From the NCBI GenBank assembly GCA_951812575.1, contig OX638322.1, positions 4,530,501 to 4,594,500 on the forward strand: a stretch of 64,000 bases of DNA. Reading direction: 5' to 3'. The position numbers and the translations under genes were made by a program. The notes beneath the pieces are model-generated. The model was not told the origin of the DNA and did no database searches. It saw nothing but the letters and a program-made list of their open reading frames with translations. Positions within the stretch are counted from its first letter, which is position 1. Each line of letters opens with the position of its first letter. Source of the stretch: Candidatus Binatia bacterium (GTDB lineage Bacteria > Desulfobacterota > Binatia > Bin18). This document shows, one piece after another, positions 46,242-54,642 of this stretch.

Positions 46242-47516
46242 TCACAGCCGCAAAATAGCCCCACGAGCTTCAAGTTGCTGTTGGAGATTTTTCACATCCA
46301 GGGCTTTTGGGTCGAGGCCGTTTTGCACGGCCAGAGCGGCCGCGGTTCCCGCGGCTTCGCCGGTTGCCACGCAGGGCGGGATTTCCTTGGTGGCATGATG
46401 GACACGGTGATCGACCGAGATGCAGCGACCGGCCACCAGCAGGTTTGAGAACTCTTTGGGGAGGAGGGAGCGGTACGGAATATAGTAGAGGCTTTCGTAT
46501 TTGGTCCAATGGCCGGTGATGGCAATCACGTCCTCACAGGGGATATCCATCTCCTCCCGGCTGAGCATATACTCACCGACCAAGCGTCGGCTTTCGGTAA
46601 TCCCGAGTTGATCGGCAATATGGCATAAATAGGCATGCCGAAAGCCGGGAGCTTCTTTGCGCAGACGATCAACCTCTGCCATGACCTGCTTGCGGCATTC
46701 CAACTCGGCATAGGTCAGGTCGTCGGGATCGGTGGCGTCAATCTTTCTGGAGACCTTGTCAGTCGCTCCCCACGGCAATAAGACTTTGTCCTTCCCGATG
46801 GTATGGAAAAACCAGCCACCAGCACGAATGGCGTCATCCGGATTTTCTACCCCGCCCATAGAGAACCACAGCCAGGGCAGCACCTTTTCTTTTTCATAAG
46901 CAGACCCGGCTGAGACAAAAATATCGCCGTCCCCGCTGGCGTCGATGACGACATCGGCAAGGATGGCAAAGCGGCCGGATTTACTCTGAAACGTCACCCC
47001 CGTAATGCGGTCACCCTCGACCAGGGCCTCACAGGCGTGGGTGTGCATCAGCAGTTGCACCCGGGCGTCTTCAAGCATGCCGTTCAGGGCAAACTTGAGC
47101 TCTTCGGGATCGTAGGCGACCGAATAGCGCACACGATGCGGGCCGTGACCCCAGACCAACCCCCAGGACTGGTCGCGTTGCACCAGTGCTTCATCCGCGC
47201 TGCCCCATTCGTCTTGGGATGGGAATTGGGCCGCACCGCGCTGGTCCAAGCGCTCGGTCACTTCCTGGCATAAACCGCCGACCACCTGCCGCCCTCGCCC
47301 ATCATCAAGCGTCAGCAGCAGAATAATCATGCCGCCGGTGGCCAGGCCACCGAGATAGCCGAGGCGCTCAACCAGGATCACCTCAGCCCCCTGGCGGGCC
47401 GCAGCGACAGCCGCCGATACGCCGGCCGAGCCGCCGCCAATCACCAGGACCTGGGTCTCGGCCTTCACCGGTGTTGAGCGCGCAGGCTCTTCGATGAAAC
47501 GGAGCGGTTTTGACAT
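46242..47516 (-). CDS. FAD-dependent oxidoreductase
   Basis: A 424-residue flavoprotein of the FAD_oxidored type. The ADP-binding loop is VLVIGGGSAGVSAAVAAARQ with the acidic strand end ILVERLG; DVVIDASGDGDIFVSAG and NLLVAGRCISVDHRVHHATK close the FAD site. The reaction is unknown. It is 97 bp upstream of nothing obvious on the left; on the right the Fe-alcohol dehydrogenase is on the same strand 98 bp away, so they may be co-transcribed. ATG 47516. Confidence 0.9.
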   Translation of the reverse strand: MSKPLRFIEEPARSTPVKAETQVLVIGGGSAGVSAAVAAARQGAEVILVERLGYLGGLATGGMIILLLTLDDGRGRQVVGGLCQEVTERLDQRGAAQFPSQDEWGSADEALVQRDQSWGLVWGHGPHRVRYSVAYDPEELKFALNGMLEDARVQLLMHTHACEALVEGDRITGVTFQSKSGRFAILADVVIDASGDGDIFVSAGSAYEKEKVLPWLWFSMGGVENPDDAIRAGGWFFHTIGKDKVLLPWGATDKVSRKIDATDPDDLTYAELECRKQVMAEVDRLRKEAPGFRHAYLCHIADQLGITESRRLVGEYMLSREEMDIPCEDVIAITGHWTKYESLYYIPYRSLLPKEFSNLLVAGRCISVDHRVHHATKEIPPCVATGEAAGTAAALAVQNGLDPKALDVKNLQQQLEARGAILRL

Positions 47517-47518
47517 TG

Positions 47519-47555
47519 GCCCCTCACCCCAACCCTCTCCCCCTGGGAGAGGGAG
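47519..47555. repeat. CCCTCTCCC-palindrome repeat, copy 3 (inverted)
   Basis: CCCTCACCCCAACCCTCTCC followed by CCCTGGGAGAGGG is the reverse orientation of 16623-16660. It lies just outside the FAD-oxidoreductase start codon and so could affect its leader. Confidence 0.6.
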
Positions 47556-47613
47556 TCAGGAATCTATCGCTATGGCTCGTTCCAACCCTCAACCCCTAAT
47601 CCCCAGTCCCCAC

Positions 47614-48729
47614 TTACCACATCTGCCGGAGCAGTCCGAGCAGCGCCTCTTCCCCACCCTGTTGGTTATGCCACAGGGAACTCTCTTTAATCACTTCCTC
47701 GGCAACAATAGGCAGTTCTTCCTCTATGGCCCCCACATCGCGCAGGCGGGTCGGGACGTCGAGCGACCGGATAAAGGCTTCCACCGTGTCCGCCGCTTCA
47801 GCCGCCACAGCCTCAGAACTACGCCCGTTAGTCTGAATCCCCAGGGCCTCGGCGATCATGCCCTGCTGTTTTAAGGTTTGCGGAGCCAGAAAACGCATGC
47901 AGTGGGGGATAGTGATGCACGAGGTCACCCCGTGCGGCACGTCCCAGCGTGCGCCGATCTGATGCCCGAAAATATGACTCAGGCGTACCCCCACATTGGT
48001 CAAGCCGAAGATGGACAGCCAGGCGGCAACCTGACATTCACCCCGCGCTTCGAGGTTGTCGGGTTCCGTAATCGACAGGGGAAGACAGCGGTGCAGTTTG
48101 CGAATGGCCTCCATGGCCAGCGCGTCCGTCACCGGTTGGGGGTTGACCGACCAGATGGCTTCGATGGCATGGTCCAGGGCTTTCATGCCGGTAGCGGTCC
48201 AGAGTAGCTTGGGCGTGGGCAGGGTGACTTCAGGATCGAGAATCACCGTCTTGGGACAAATGCGCGGGTCCGTCCGCAGTCCTTTGACCCGCGTGTCTTC
48301 GTCAGTGATGCCGGCAAAGGGCGTAAACTCACCCGCGGACAGGGTCGTGGAAATTGCAATCTGAGGCATGGCCTCCTGGGGCTGGCCCTCCTGGAGTAAT
48401 TCCATGGCCACAATTTTTGCTGCATCAATCGGACTGCCGCCGCCAAAGGCAATAATGGAGTCGGCCTGCACCTCCCGCGCCTGGGCGACCGCGGCGGTGA
48501 CGGTCTGGCTCGGTACATGTTGGCGAATGCCATTATTCGTTCCGGCCCAGCGTTCTCCCAGCAGGGTTTCCAGTTTTTTCACCAGATCGGTCTTGGTCGA
48601 AAGGCTGTGGCCCGTCAGGATGAGCGCTCGTTTTTTACCCAAGCGGTCCAGTTCTTCGGTGACTTTTTCCAGCGCTCCAACCCCAAAGATCACTTTTTCG
48701 AGCATGGGGAATTTATATTCGCGAATCAT
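47614..48729 (-). CDS. Iron-containing alcohol dehydrogenase / maleylacetate reductase-like
   Basis: A 371-residue group III dehydrogenase. SIIAFGGGSPIDAAKIVAME binds the nucleotide; metal ligands fall in ALDHAIEAIWS, SHIFGHQIGARWDVPHG. The short N-terminus and sequence resemble maleylacetate reductases, which act late in hydroxyquinol and chlorocatechol breakdown; that would complement the dienelactone hydrolase at 9995. The substrate is still an inference. ATG 48729 follows GGAGGCAATATG-type spacing. Confidence 0.9.
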   Translation of the reverse strand: MIREYKFPMLEKVIFGVGALEKVTEELDRLGKKRALILTGHSLSTKTDLVKKLETLLGERWAGTNNGIRQHVPSQTVTAAVAQAREVQADSIIAFGGGSPIDAAKIVAMELLQEGQPQEAMPQIAISTTLSAGEFTPFAGITDEDTRVKGLRTDPRICPKTVILDPEVTLPTPKLLWTATGMKALDHAIEAIWSVNPQPVTDALAMEAIRKLHRCLPLSITEPDNLEARGECQVAAWLSIFGLTNVGVRLSHIFGHQIGARWDVPHGVTSCITIPHCMRFLAPQTLKQQGMIAEALGIQTNGRSSEAVAAEAADTVEAFIRSLDVPTRLRDVGAIEEELPIVAEEVIKESSLWHNQQGGEEALLGLLRQMW

Positions 48730-48901
48730 ATTGCCTCCTTACGACTCTGAGTGCGCCGCCATTATTCGGGTGTGGCTTCGGGTTTGTCAATCGGCTGCGG
48801 CGGAGGTGGGCACGATACCGGCACTCACAGGCATAGGCTTGCCTGGCACGGTCTGCTTCGACACAGTATAGTCAAGGCAACACGGCTGAGGAGGACGATC
48901 G

Positions 48902-49681
48902 ATGAAACGCTCCCTGACACTGTTTGTGCTGTTTGGTCTGTGGCTGATGAGCCGGCCGGGACTGGCCCTCGACGAAAGCAAAATTATTGATCTGACGTAC
49001 CCGTACGATGAACACACCATCTCGTGGCCCACGGCCAAGCCGTATGAATTGGAGGTTGTGGCCGCGCAAAAAACGGACGCGGGCTATTGGTATGCGGCCA
49101 ATAACATCTGTCTGGCCGAGCATAGCGGCACGCATATGGACGCCCCGATTCACTTTGCGGAAGGCAAGCGAACCGCCAGCGAGGTGCCGGTTACACAGCT
49201 CGTCGGCCCGGCGGTTGTGATCGACGTTAGCGCCCAGGCCGCCGAGGACGCCGATTACCGTGTCAGCGTGGCGGATATTCAGGCCTGGGAGTCCACCCAC
49301 GGTGAGATTCCCCCAGGCGCACTCGTGCTCATGTTCAGCGACTGGGGACAATACTGGCCAGATAAAAAACGCTACTTAGGCACGGACCAGCCGGGTGATG
49401 TGGCTAATCTCCACTTTCCGGGCTTTTCGCGAGAGGCCGCCGAGTTCCTTGTTTCGCAACGCGACATAGATGCGGTGGGGGTGGATACGCCCAGCCTTGA
49501 CTACGGCCAGTCGCAGGATTTTATTGCGCACCAGATTCTGAACGGGGCCAACAAGCCGGGTTTGGAAAATATCGCCAATCTGGATCAACTGCCGCCACGC
49601 GGGGCCACGCTTATTGCCCTGCCCATGAAGATCGTCAAAGGCTCGGGCGCACCGGTTCGGATTATTGCGATTTTACCGTGA
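48902..49681 (+). CDS. Secreted cyclase / kynurenine formamidase-like hydrolase
   Basis: A 259-residue cyclase-family metal hydrolase with a signal peptide (residues 1-22, LTLFVLFGLWLMSRPGLA). The Zn/Mn motif is HSGTHMDAPIHF, followed by GVDTPSLDYG and a conserved C-terminal NLDQLPPRGATLIALP. KynB-type enzymes hydrolyse N-formylkynurenine; others act on cyclic amides. Export makes a kynurenine role less likely. ATG 48902. It ends overlapping by 9 bp the convergent coiled-coil gene. Confidence 0.92.
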   Translation: MKRSLTLFVLFGLWLMSRPGLALDESKIIDLTYPYDEHTISWPTAKPYELEVVAAQKTDAGYWYAANNICLAEHSGTHMDAPIHFAEGKRTASEVPVTQLVGPAVVIDVSAQAAEDADYRVSVADIQAWESTHGEIPPGALVLMFSDWGQYWPDKKRYLGTDQPGDVANLHFPGFSREAAEFLVSQRDIDAVGVDTPSLDYGQSQDFIAHQILNGANKPGLENIANLDQLPPRGATLIALPMKIVKGSGAPVRIIAILP

Positions 49682-49966
49682 GAGAGAGGAAGATGTCCGT
49701 TCCAACCGCGCATACGCTTCTTCCAGCTGCGCCCGAATGCGGTCGAGTTTGGCTTCGAGTCTGTCATGCTGCTCTCGGACTTCGGACAGCCTGGAGGTGA
49801 GGTCAGCGGGACGTGCGGGAGCGTCATGATTCCACCCACACAGGCGGCGCTCAACCTCGTCTATGCCTCGTCCAAGACGGATGACGGCAACCCGCCAGGT
49901 GCGGTATTCCGCTTCGAGTGCGTCGATCTGTTGGAGGTCCTGCGTCAACTGGGTGTTGTCATCCAT
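49673..49966 (-). CDS. Small coiled-coil protein
   Basis: A 97-residue protein made largely of heptad-like helix: LTQDLQQIDALEAEYRTWRV and RLSEVREQHDRLEAKLDRIR, then AQLEEAYARLERTSSSL. The family is unknown. I chose ATG 49966 because the longer frame upstream runs over the start of the phosphatase. It diverges from the histidine phosphatase with only 16 bp between the starts, so a shared, compact promoter or coupled regulation is likely. Confidence 0.6.
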   Translation of the reverse strand: MDDNTQLTQDLQQIDALEAEYRTWRVAVIRLGRGIDEVERRLCGWNHDAPARPADLTSRLSEVREQHDRLEAKLDRIRAQLEEAYARLERTSSSLSR

Positions 49967-49982
49967 AACCACGAGACACGAT

Positions 49983-50636
49983 ATGTCTAACCAGAAGCCG
50001 CTGACAGTATATCTGATCCGACACGGAGAAACAGCCTGGAATGAAGAGGGTCGCTGCCAGGGCGTGACCGATATTCCGCTGACCGAGAAAGGCCGTCGCC
50101 AGGCCCGGGCGGTGGCGAACGCACTTGAGCGCCAGCCCATCGGTCGAATCCTGACCAGCCCGCTGCAACGCGCGCGCGATACTGCGGCGTTGATCGCCCA
50201 ATCGCATGCGCTCTCGCTTGAGTGTTATGACGAACTCAAGGAATGGGATCAAGGCAGATTAGAGGGACTGACCGGCCCCGAGTTGATGCAAGATTATCCG
50301 GGCTTCTTTGAGCGCTGGCTGGCCGATCCGGCCGGGACGGCGCCACCAGGGGGCGAGCCGTTAAGCGCCGTTCAACAGCGCGCCTGGCCCATTCTTGACC
50401 GGCTGCGGCAGCTCGACCCAAACGAGTTGACCGGGCCGGTTGTCGTGGTCAGCCACACGCTGACGACCGCGGTCATGCTCTGCGCCGCGCTCGGTCTTGA
50501 TCTCGCTCAGGTCCACCGTCTCAAAATTGATCTGGCCTCGATCAGCAGCCTGATTTTTACCGAGTTCGGCCCCTTTGCCATGTGGCGACTGGCTGCATTG
50601 AACGACCGGCATCATTTGTCCGACGAGTTGCCTTAA
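49983..50636 (+). CDS. Histidine phosphatase (phosphoglycerate mutase-like)
   Basis: A 217-residue branch-1 histidine phosphatase. LIRHGETAWNEEGRCQG contains the phosphorylated His in RHG, LTSPLQRARDTAALIA the second Arg, ELKEWDQGRLEGLTGPEL the catalytic acid, and VVVSHTLTTAV the second His. Members include cobalamin phosphatase and GpmB-type enzymes; the substrate is not clear. ATG 49983 begins the conserved strand. The stop is directly adjacent to the convergent RelE-like stop. Confidence 0.93.
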   Translation: MSNQKPLTVYLIRHGETAWNEEGRCQGVTDIPLTEKGRRQARAVANALERQPIGRILTSPLQRARDTAALIAQSHALSLECYDELKEWDQGRLEGLTGPELMQDYPGFFERWLADPAGTAPPGGEPLSAVQQRAWPILDRLRQLDPNELTGPVVVVSHTLTTAVMLCAALGLDLAQVHRLKIDLASISSLIFTEFGPFAMWRLAALNDRHHLSDELP

Positions 50637-50909
50637 TCACAATCCCCGTAAGAGTCGCTCAAGGTCTTTTCGGTCTATAACTCTCAAAATAATGACGGTC
50701 TGCCCGCGCTCCTCAAAAATCGACCGATATGTCCCGGTTCTGAGACGATAAAATTCGTAGCCCCTGAGCTTTTTAATTTTTGGCGGTCCAGGCCAGGGCG
50801 TTGTTTCGAGAATCGAGAAATCTTCGAGAATCTGCTTCCTAGCAGCGGAGGGAAGCTTGCGCAGGTCTCGGAGGGCACGCGGGGCGATCTCAACCAGCCG
50901 TTGCGCCAT
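50637..50909 (-). CDS. RelE/ParE-family toxin
   Basis: A 90-residue RelE-type protein: LVEIAPRALRDLRKLP, KKLRGYEFYRLRTGTYRSIFE and VIILRVIDRKDLERLLRGL match the mRNA-interferase/gyrase-poison fold. Arginines in the RLRTGTYR region would contact RNA. It begins as TAATG, its start overlapping the antitoxin stop, hence strictly coupled translation. Confidence 0.92.
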   Translation of the reverse strand: MAQRLVEIAPRALRDLRKLPSAARKQILEDFSILETTPWPGPPKIKKLRGYEFYRLRTGTYRSIFEERGQTVIILRVIDRKDLERLLRGL

Positions 50910-51163
50910 TAGTCCGCCAACAGCTCTTTTGCCTGCTGGAGCGATATACCACCCTCTTCTTCGTATTCCTGCTTCGCAGCGTCGATCTCCTCAAGAAAAT
51001 GCGGCTGGGTGAGCACGAGGTCGTCAATATCGTCTTCGGTCAGTTTCACCAGAGCAGCCTGCGGTTTTCCATGTTTCGTCACGATGACTTTCTCTCCTTT
51101 GGCCACTCGCTTGAGCACCTCGGGCGTTTGAATCCGGAGTTCTCGAACACTGACAAATTTCAT
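50909..51163 (-). CDS. Phd/YefM-type antitoxin (partner of RelE-like toxin)
   Basis: An 84-residue antitoxin: MKFVSVRELRIQTPEVLKRV and GEKVIVTKHGKPQAALVKL are the Phd/YefM DNA-binding fold, with an acidic tail EEEGGISLQQAKELLAD for toxin contact. I use ATG 51163; the frame to 51313 would run through an unrelated region. First in the operon. Confidence 0.92.
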   Translation of the reverse strand: MKFVSVRELRIQTPEVLKRVAKGEKVIVTKHGKPQAALVKLTEDDIDDLVLTQPHFLEEIDAAKQEYEEEGGISLQQAKELLAD

Positions 51164-51313
51164 GCAATTATCCTTTATGTTACTCAAATGTTCAACTCGG
51201 ACTAACATGCCGATCAAAGAGAAAGCAAGGTCGGGAAAGCAAAGTGCCGTTCCCGCATCCCGCGCTTTCTGGTACAGTACCCGGCAATCTTCACCGGAAC
51301 AGGGAGCGTTCAC

Positions 51314-52249
51314 ATGGGCGGAACGAAAATAGGTATTGGCTTTGGGTTGTGGGGACTGGGCTTACCGAGTCCGGACACAATCTGTGACTACGCGGAGCGG
51401 GCCGAGGATCAGGGCATCGACTCCATCTGGCTGTCCGATCATATTGTGGCGCGCAATCCTTCGTTTGATACGGCCTGTATCATGGCCATGTGGGCCGGGC
51501 GCACGAAGAAAATCAAAATGGGCCCGAGTGTGTTGACCATGCCGGCCCGCGATCCTGTTCAGGTTGCCAAAACCTATGCCACCCTGGATTATCTGTCGGG
51601 CAGTTGCAACCGAGTCATCATGGCGGTCGGCCTGGGGAGTGATCCCAAAGACTGCCAGGCCTGCGGCGTGCCACTGGAAAAACGAGGCAAACGCATGGCG
51701 GAAGCGGTTGAAGTCATGCGTAAGCTCTGGGCAGGCCCCAATGTGACGCATCAGGGCGAGTTTTATCAGTTTGAAGACGTGACCATTGAACCCCGCCCGG
51801 CAAAGGGCGCCCTCGATGTCTGGATTGGCGGTGGCAGCGATTTGGCCATCAAACGCACGGCGCGTTATGGTGACGGCTGGTTTCCGTCGCTCGTCACTCC
51901 CCAGGAATATGCGGTTGGGTTGGAGAAGCTGATCTCGTACGGCAAACAGTATGACCGCGAAGTGGACCCGGACGAAACCGGCGTGCTGATTTTTACCCAC
52001 ATCAATGAGAATCAAAAAAAGGCCGACGAGATCGCGCGCGCGTTTTTGTCTGATTTTCCCACGATGTCAGCCGAGCCACTGATCGCCCGTTCCGCGATCG
52101 GGCCAGCTGAGATGTGCATGGAGAAAGTTCAAGCCTATATTGATGAGGGCTGCTCTAAGTTCGTGCTCTGGCCGATCGCGCCACCGGATCAGTTGGTGGG
52201 CCAGGTTGAGACCTTTGGACAAAAAATTGTTCCCCACTTCGTCTCGTGA
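51314..52249 (+). CDS. LLM-class F420-dependent oxidoreductase
   Basis: A 311-residue luciferase-like protein: KIGIGFGLWGLGLPSPD, QGIDSIWLSDHIVARNP, IKMGPSVLTMPARDPVQVAK, VGLGSDPKDCQACGVPLEKR and LDVWIGGGSDLAIKRTARYG. It belongs to the same superfamily as 18241 but is diverged and lacks the WMEEE signature. ATG 51314 is preceded by GGGAGCG. Its substrate is unknown; F420 dependence is inferred from the family. Confidence 0.9.
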   Translation: MGGTKIGIGFGLWGLGLPSPDTICDYAERAEDQGIDSIWLSDHIVARNPSFDTACIMAMWAGRTKKIKMGPSVLTMPARDPVQVAKTYATLDYLSGSCNRVIMAVGLGSDPKDCQACGVPLEKRGKRMAEAVEVMRKLWAGPNVTHQGEFYQFEDVTIEPRPAKGALDVWIGGGSDLAIKRTARYGDGWFPSLVTPQEYAVGLEKLISYGKQYDREVDPDETGVLIFTHINENQKKADEIARAFLSDFPTMSAEPLIARSAIGPAEMCMEKVQAYIDEGCSKFVLWPIAPPDQLVGQVETFGQKIVPHFVS

Positions 52250-52353
52250 TGGCTCTGGAGCGATAGGAAGAGGTCGCATCCGCCTCCCCTTCTTGTCGCT
52301 CAGCTCCCCGAATTCACCCCTCCGTCATTCATCACTATTTGTTAGCAATCATT

Positions 52354-53958
52354 ATGGATCGCATTGACAGCAAGATTAAAACGCACTCACCCGAATTCCA
52401 AGACAACACGGCCCATATGGCCGCGTTGGTAGACAGCCTCAAAAAAGAGACGGCCGCAGCCCGGCTGGGTGGACCGGAAGCGTCGCGCGAGCGGCATAAA
52501 GCCCGAGGGAAACTGCTGGCGCGCGAACGGATTGAGGTCCTGCTTGACCCGAACACGCCGTTTCTAGAGCTGTCCCCCCTGGCCGCTCACGGCATGTATG
52601 ACAATCCGCCCTCGGCCGGCATTGTCACTGGCGTTGGGCTGATTCAGGGCCGCGAGACCGTTATTGTTTCCAATGATGCAACGGTCAAAGGCGGCACCTA
52701 TTATCCCATGACCGTCAAAAAGCACCTGCGTGCCCAGGAAATCGGTCAGGAGAACCGCCTGCCGTGTGTGTATCTGGTCGATTCCGGCGGTGCCAACCTG
52801 CCCTTCCAGGCCGATATTTTTCCGGACCGCGAACACTTTGGGCGTATCTTCTACAACGAAGCGCGCATGTCAGCCCTGGGTATCCCCCAGGTCGCCGTGG
52901 TGATGGGGTCCTGCACGGCCGGGGGAGCGTATGTGCCGGCCATGGCGGATGAGAACGTGATTGTCAAAGGTCAGGGCACAATCTTTCTGGGCGGTCCGCC
53001 GCTGGTGAAGGCGGCCACGGGCGAGGAGGTAACGGCGGAAGAACTCGGCGGCGGAGACGTGCATACACGGGTGTCCGGCGTATCGGACCACCTGGCCGAG
53101 GATGATGCCCACGCCCTGGAAATCACCCGCTCGATTTTTGAGAATTTACCCCGCCCCCAGAAATTCCCGCTCGACCGGGAAACGCCGGAAGACCCGGCCT
53201 ATGATCCGGCTGAACTCTATGGCGTGATTCCACACGATACCCGCGTCCCATACGATATACACGAGGTCATTGCGCGCCTGGTCGATGGCAGCCGTTTCCA
53301 CGAGTTCAAACCGCGCTATAGCCCGACAGTCGTGACAGGATTTGCCCGCCTGCACGGTTATCTGATCGGTATTGTGGCCAATAATGGCGTGCTGTTCTCC
53401 GAGTCCGCCCTCAAAGCCACCCATTTTATCGAGCTGTGTAACCAGCGGAAAATCCCGCTGCTATTCCTCCAGAACATCACCGGCTTTATGGTTGGCAAGC
53501 AGTATGAACAAGGGGGCATCGCCAAAGATGGAGCGAAAATGGTCCATGCCGTAGCCAACGCCCAGGTACCCAAGTTCAGCCTGCTCATTGGCGCGTCTCA
53601 CGGTGCGGGTAACTATGGGATGTGTGGTCGGGCGTACTCTCCGCGTTTGCTCTTTATGTGGCCGAATTCCCGGATTTCGGTCATGGGCGGAGAGCAGGCG
53701 TCGTCGGTTCTGCTGACCGTCAAGTTGCAGCAACTGGCGGCCAGAGGAGAGACGATGAGCGCGGAGGAGCAGCAGGCATTTACCGCGCCCACACTGGCGA
53801 AATATGAGGAAGAGGGCAGCCCCTACTACTCGACCGCGCGGTTGTGGGACGACGGCATCCTTGATCCTAAAGAGACGAGGGACGTTCTTGGGCTCAGCAT
53901 TGCCATGTCACTCAACGCGTCCATTCCCGATCATCAGGTCGGGGTATTTCGTATGTAA
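52354..53958 (+). CDS. Acyl-CoA carboxylase carboxyltransferase (methylcrotonoyl-CoA carboxylase beta-like)
   Basis: A 534-residue biotin-dependent carboxyltransferase. [91 protein letters not shown] and [19 protein letters not shown] are diagnostic; the GGANLPFQ and [10 protein letters not shown] details favour methylcrotonoyl- or geranyl-CoA carboxylases. It needs a biotin carboxylase/BCCP subunit, which is not in the window, so no complete enzyme is encoded here. I use ATG 52354 rather than the preceding TTG 52339. Confidence 0.93.
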   Translation: MDRIDSKIKTHSPEFQDNTAHMAALVDSLKKETAAARLGGPEASRERHKARGKLLARERIEVLLDPNTPFLELSPLAAHGMYDNPPSAGIVTGVGLIQGRETVIVSNDATVKGGTYYPMTVKKHLRAQEIGQENRLPCVYLVDSGGANLPFQADIFPDREHFGRIFYNEARMSALGIPQVAVVMGSCTAGGAYVPAMADENVIVKGQGTIFLGGPPLVKAATGEEVTAEELGGGDVHTRVSGVSDHLAEDDAHALEITRSIFENLPRPQKFPLDRETPEDPAYDPAELYGVIPHDTRVPYDIHEVIARLVDGSRFHEFKPRYSPTVVTGFARLHGYLIGIVANNGVLFSESALKATHFIELCNQRKIPLLFLQNITGFMVGKQYEQGGIAKDGAKMVHAVANAQVPKFSLLIGASHGAGNYGMCGRAYSPRLLFMWPNSRISVMGGEQASSVLLTVKLQQLAARGETMSAEEQQAFTAPTLAKYEEEGSPYYSTARLWDDGILDPKETRDVLGLSIAMSLNASIPDHQVGVFRM

Positions 53959-54060
53959 TGCTGGGAGCACCCCAGTTATCCAGACTGTCCAGACCCGCTA
54001 TAGTGTTTCCCTTCTCCCCTTGGCCGTAACGGTATATGCAGTAAGGAGCGGTATATTCGT

Positions 54061-54642
54061 ATGGAATCGCGGCACTCACAACCTGGTATCGAGGACTACG
54101 TGCGCAACATTCTCCAACACATGGGAGAAGACCCAGACCGGGAAGGTTTACTCAAGACTCCGTATCGGGTAGCCCGCGCGTTTGAATATCTCACCAAAGG
54201 CTATCAACAGGACCCGAAAGAAGTCATTAACGGAGCCGTCTTTACCGAAGAAGACTACTCCGAAATGATTGTCGTCAAAGACATCGATTTCTTCTCGATG
54301 TGCGAGCACCATATCCTGCCCTTTTTTGGCCGGGCCAATGTGGCCTATATCCCGGACAAGCAGATCGTGGGGATCAGCAAGATTGCCCGCCTGGTTGACG
54401 TGTACGCCCAGCGCTTGCAGGTCCAGGAACGGATCACCACCCAAGTGGCCAATACCCTCATGGAAGAGCTGAAACCGCTCGGCGTTGGCGTCATCATCAC
54501 CGCCGAACACCTGTGCATGCGGATGCGGGGAGTGGAAAAGCAGAACTCAATCGTCACGACCAGCGCCACCCTGGGCGCCTTTCGGACCCATCAGGAGACA
54601 CGCGAAGAATTTATCACTCTCGTCAACGGGCGTCAGCGTTGA
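54061..54642 (+). CDS. folE: GTP cyclohydrolase I (FolE)
   Basis: A 193-residue homododecameric-type enzyme converting GTP to 7,8-dihydroneopterin triphosphate, first step of folate and pteridine synthesis. Zinc ligands are Cys81, His84 (SMCEHHILPFFG) and Cys152 (AEHLCMRMRG); substrate residues lie in SKIARLVDVYAQRLQVQERI and VTTSATLGAFRT. Length fits the family. ATG 54061 is preceded by AAGGAG with a 12-base spacer. The stop overlaps by 10 bp the convergent AMIN-TolC stop. Confidence 0.97.
   Translation: MESRHSQPGIEDYVRNILQHMGEDPDREGLLKTPYRVARAFEYLTKGYQQDPKEVINGAVFTEEDYSEMIVVKDIDFFSMCEHHILPFFGRANVAYIPDKQIVGISKIARLVDVYAQRLQVQERITTQVANTLMEELKPLGVGVIITAEHLCMRMRGVEKQNSIVTTSATLGAFRTHQETREEFITLVNGRQR

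Noticed and set aside
53959-54060. A folate or preQ1 riboswitch before folE
   Set aside because: No recognisable conserved core was found in the 100-bp leader.
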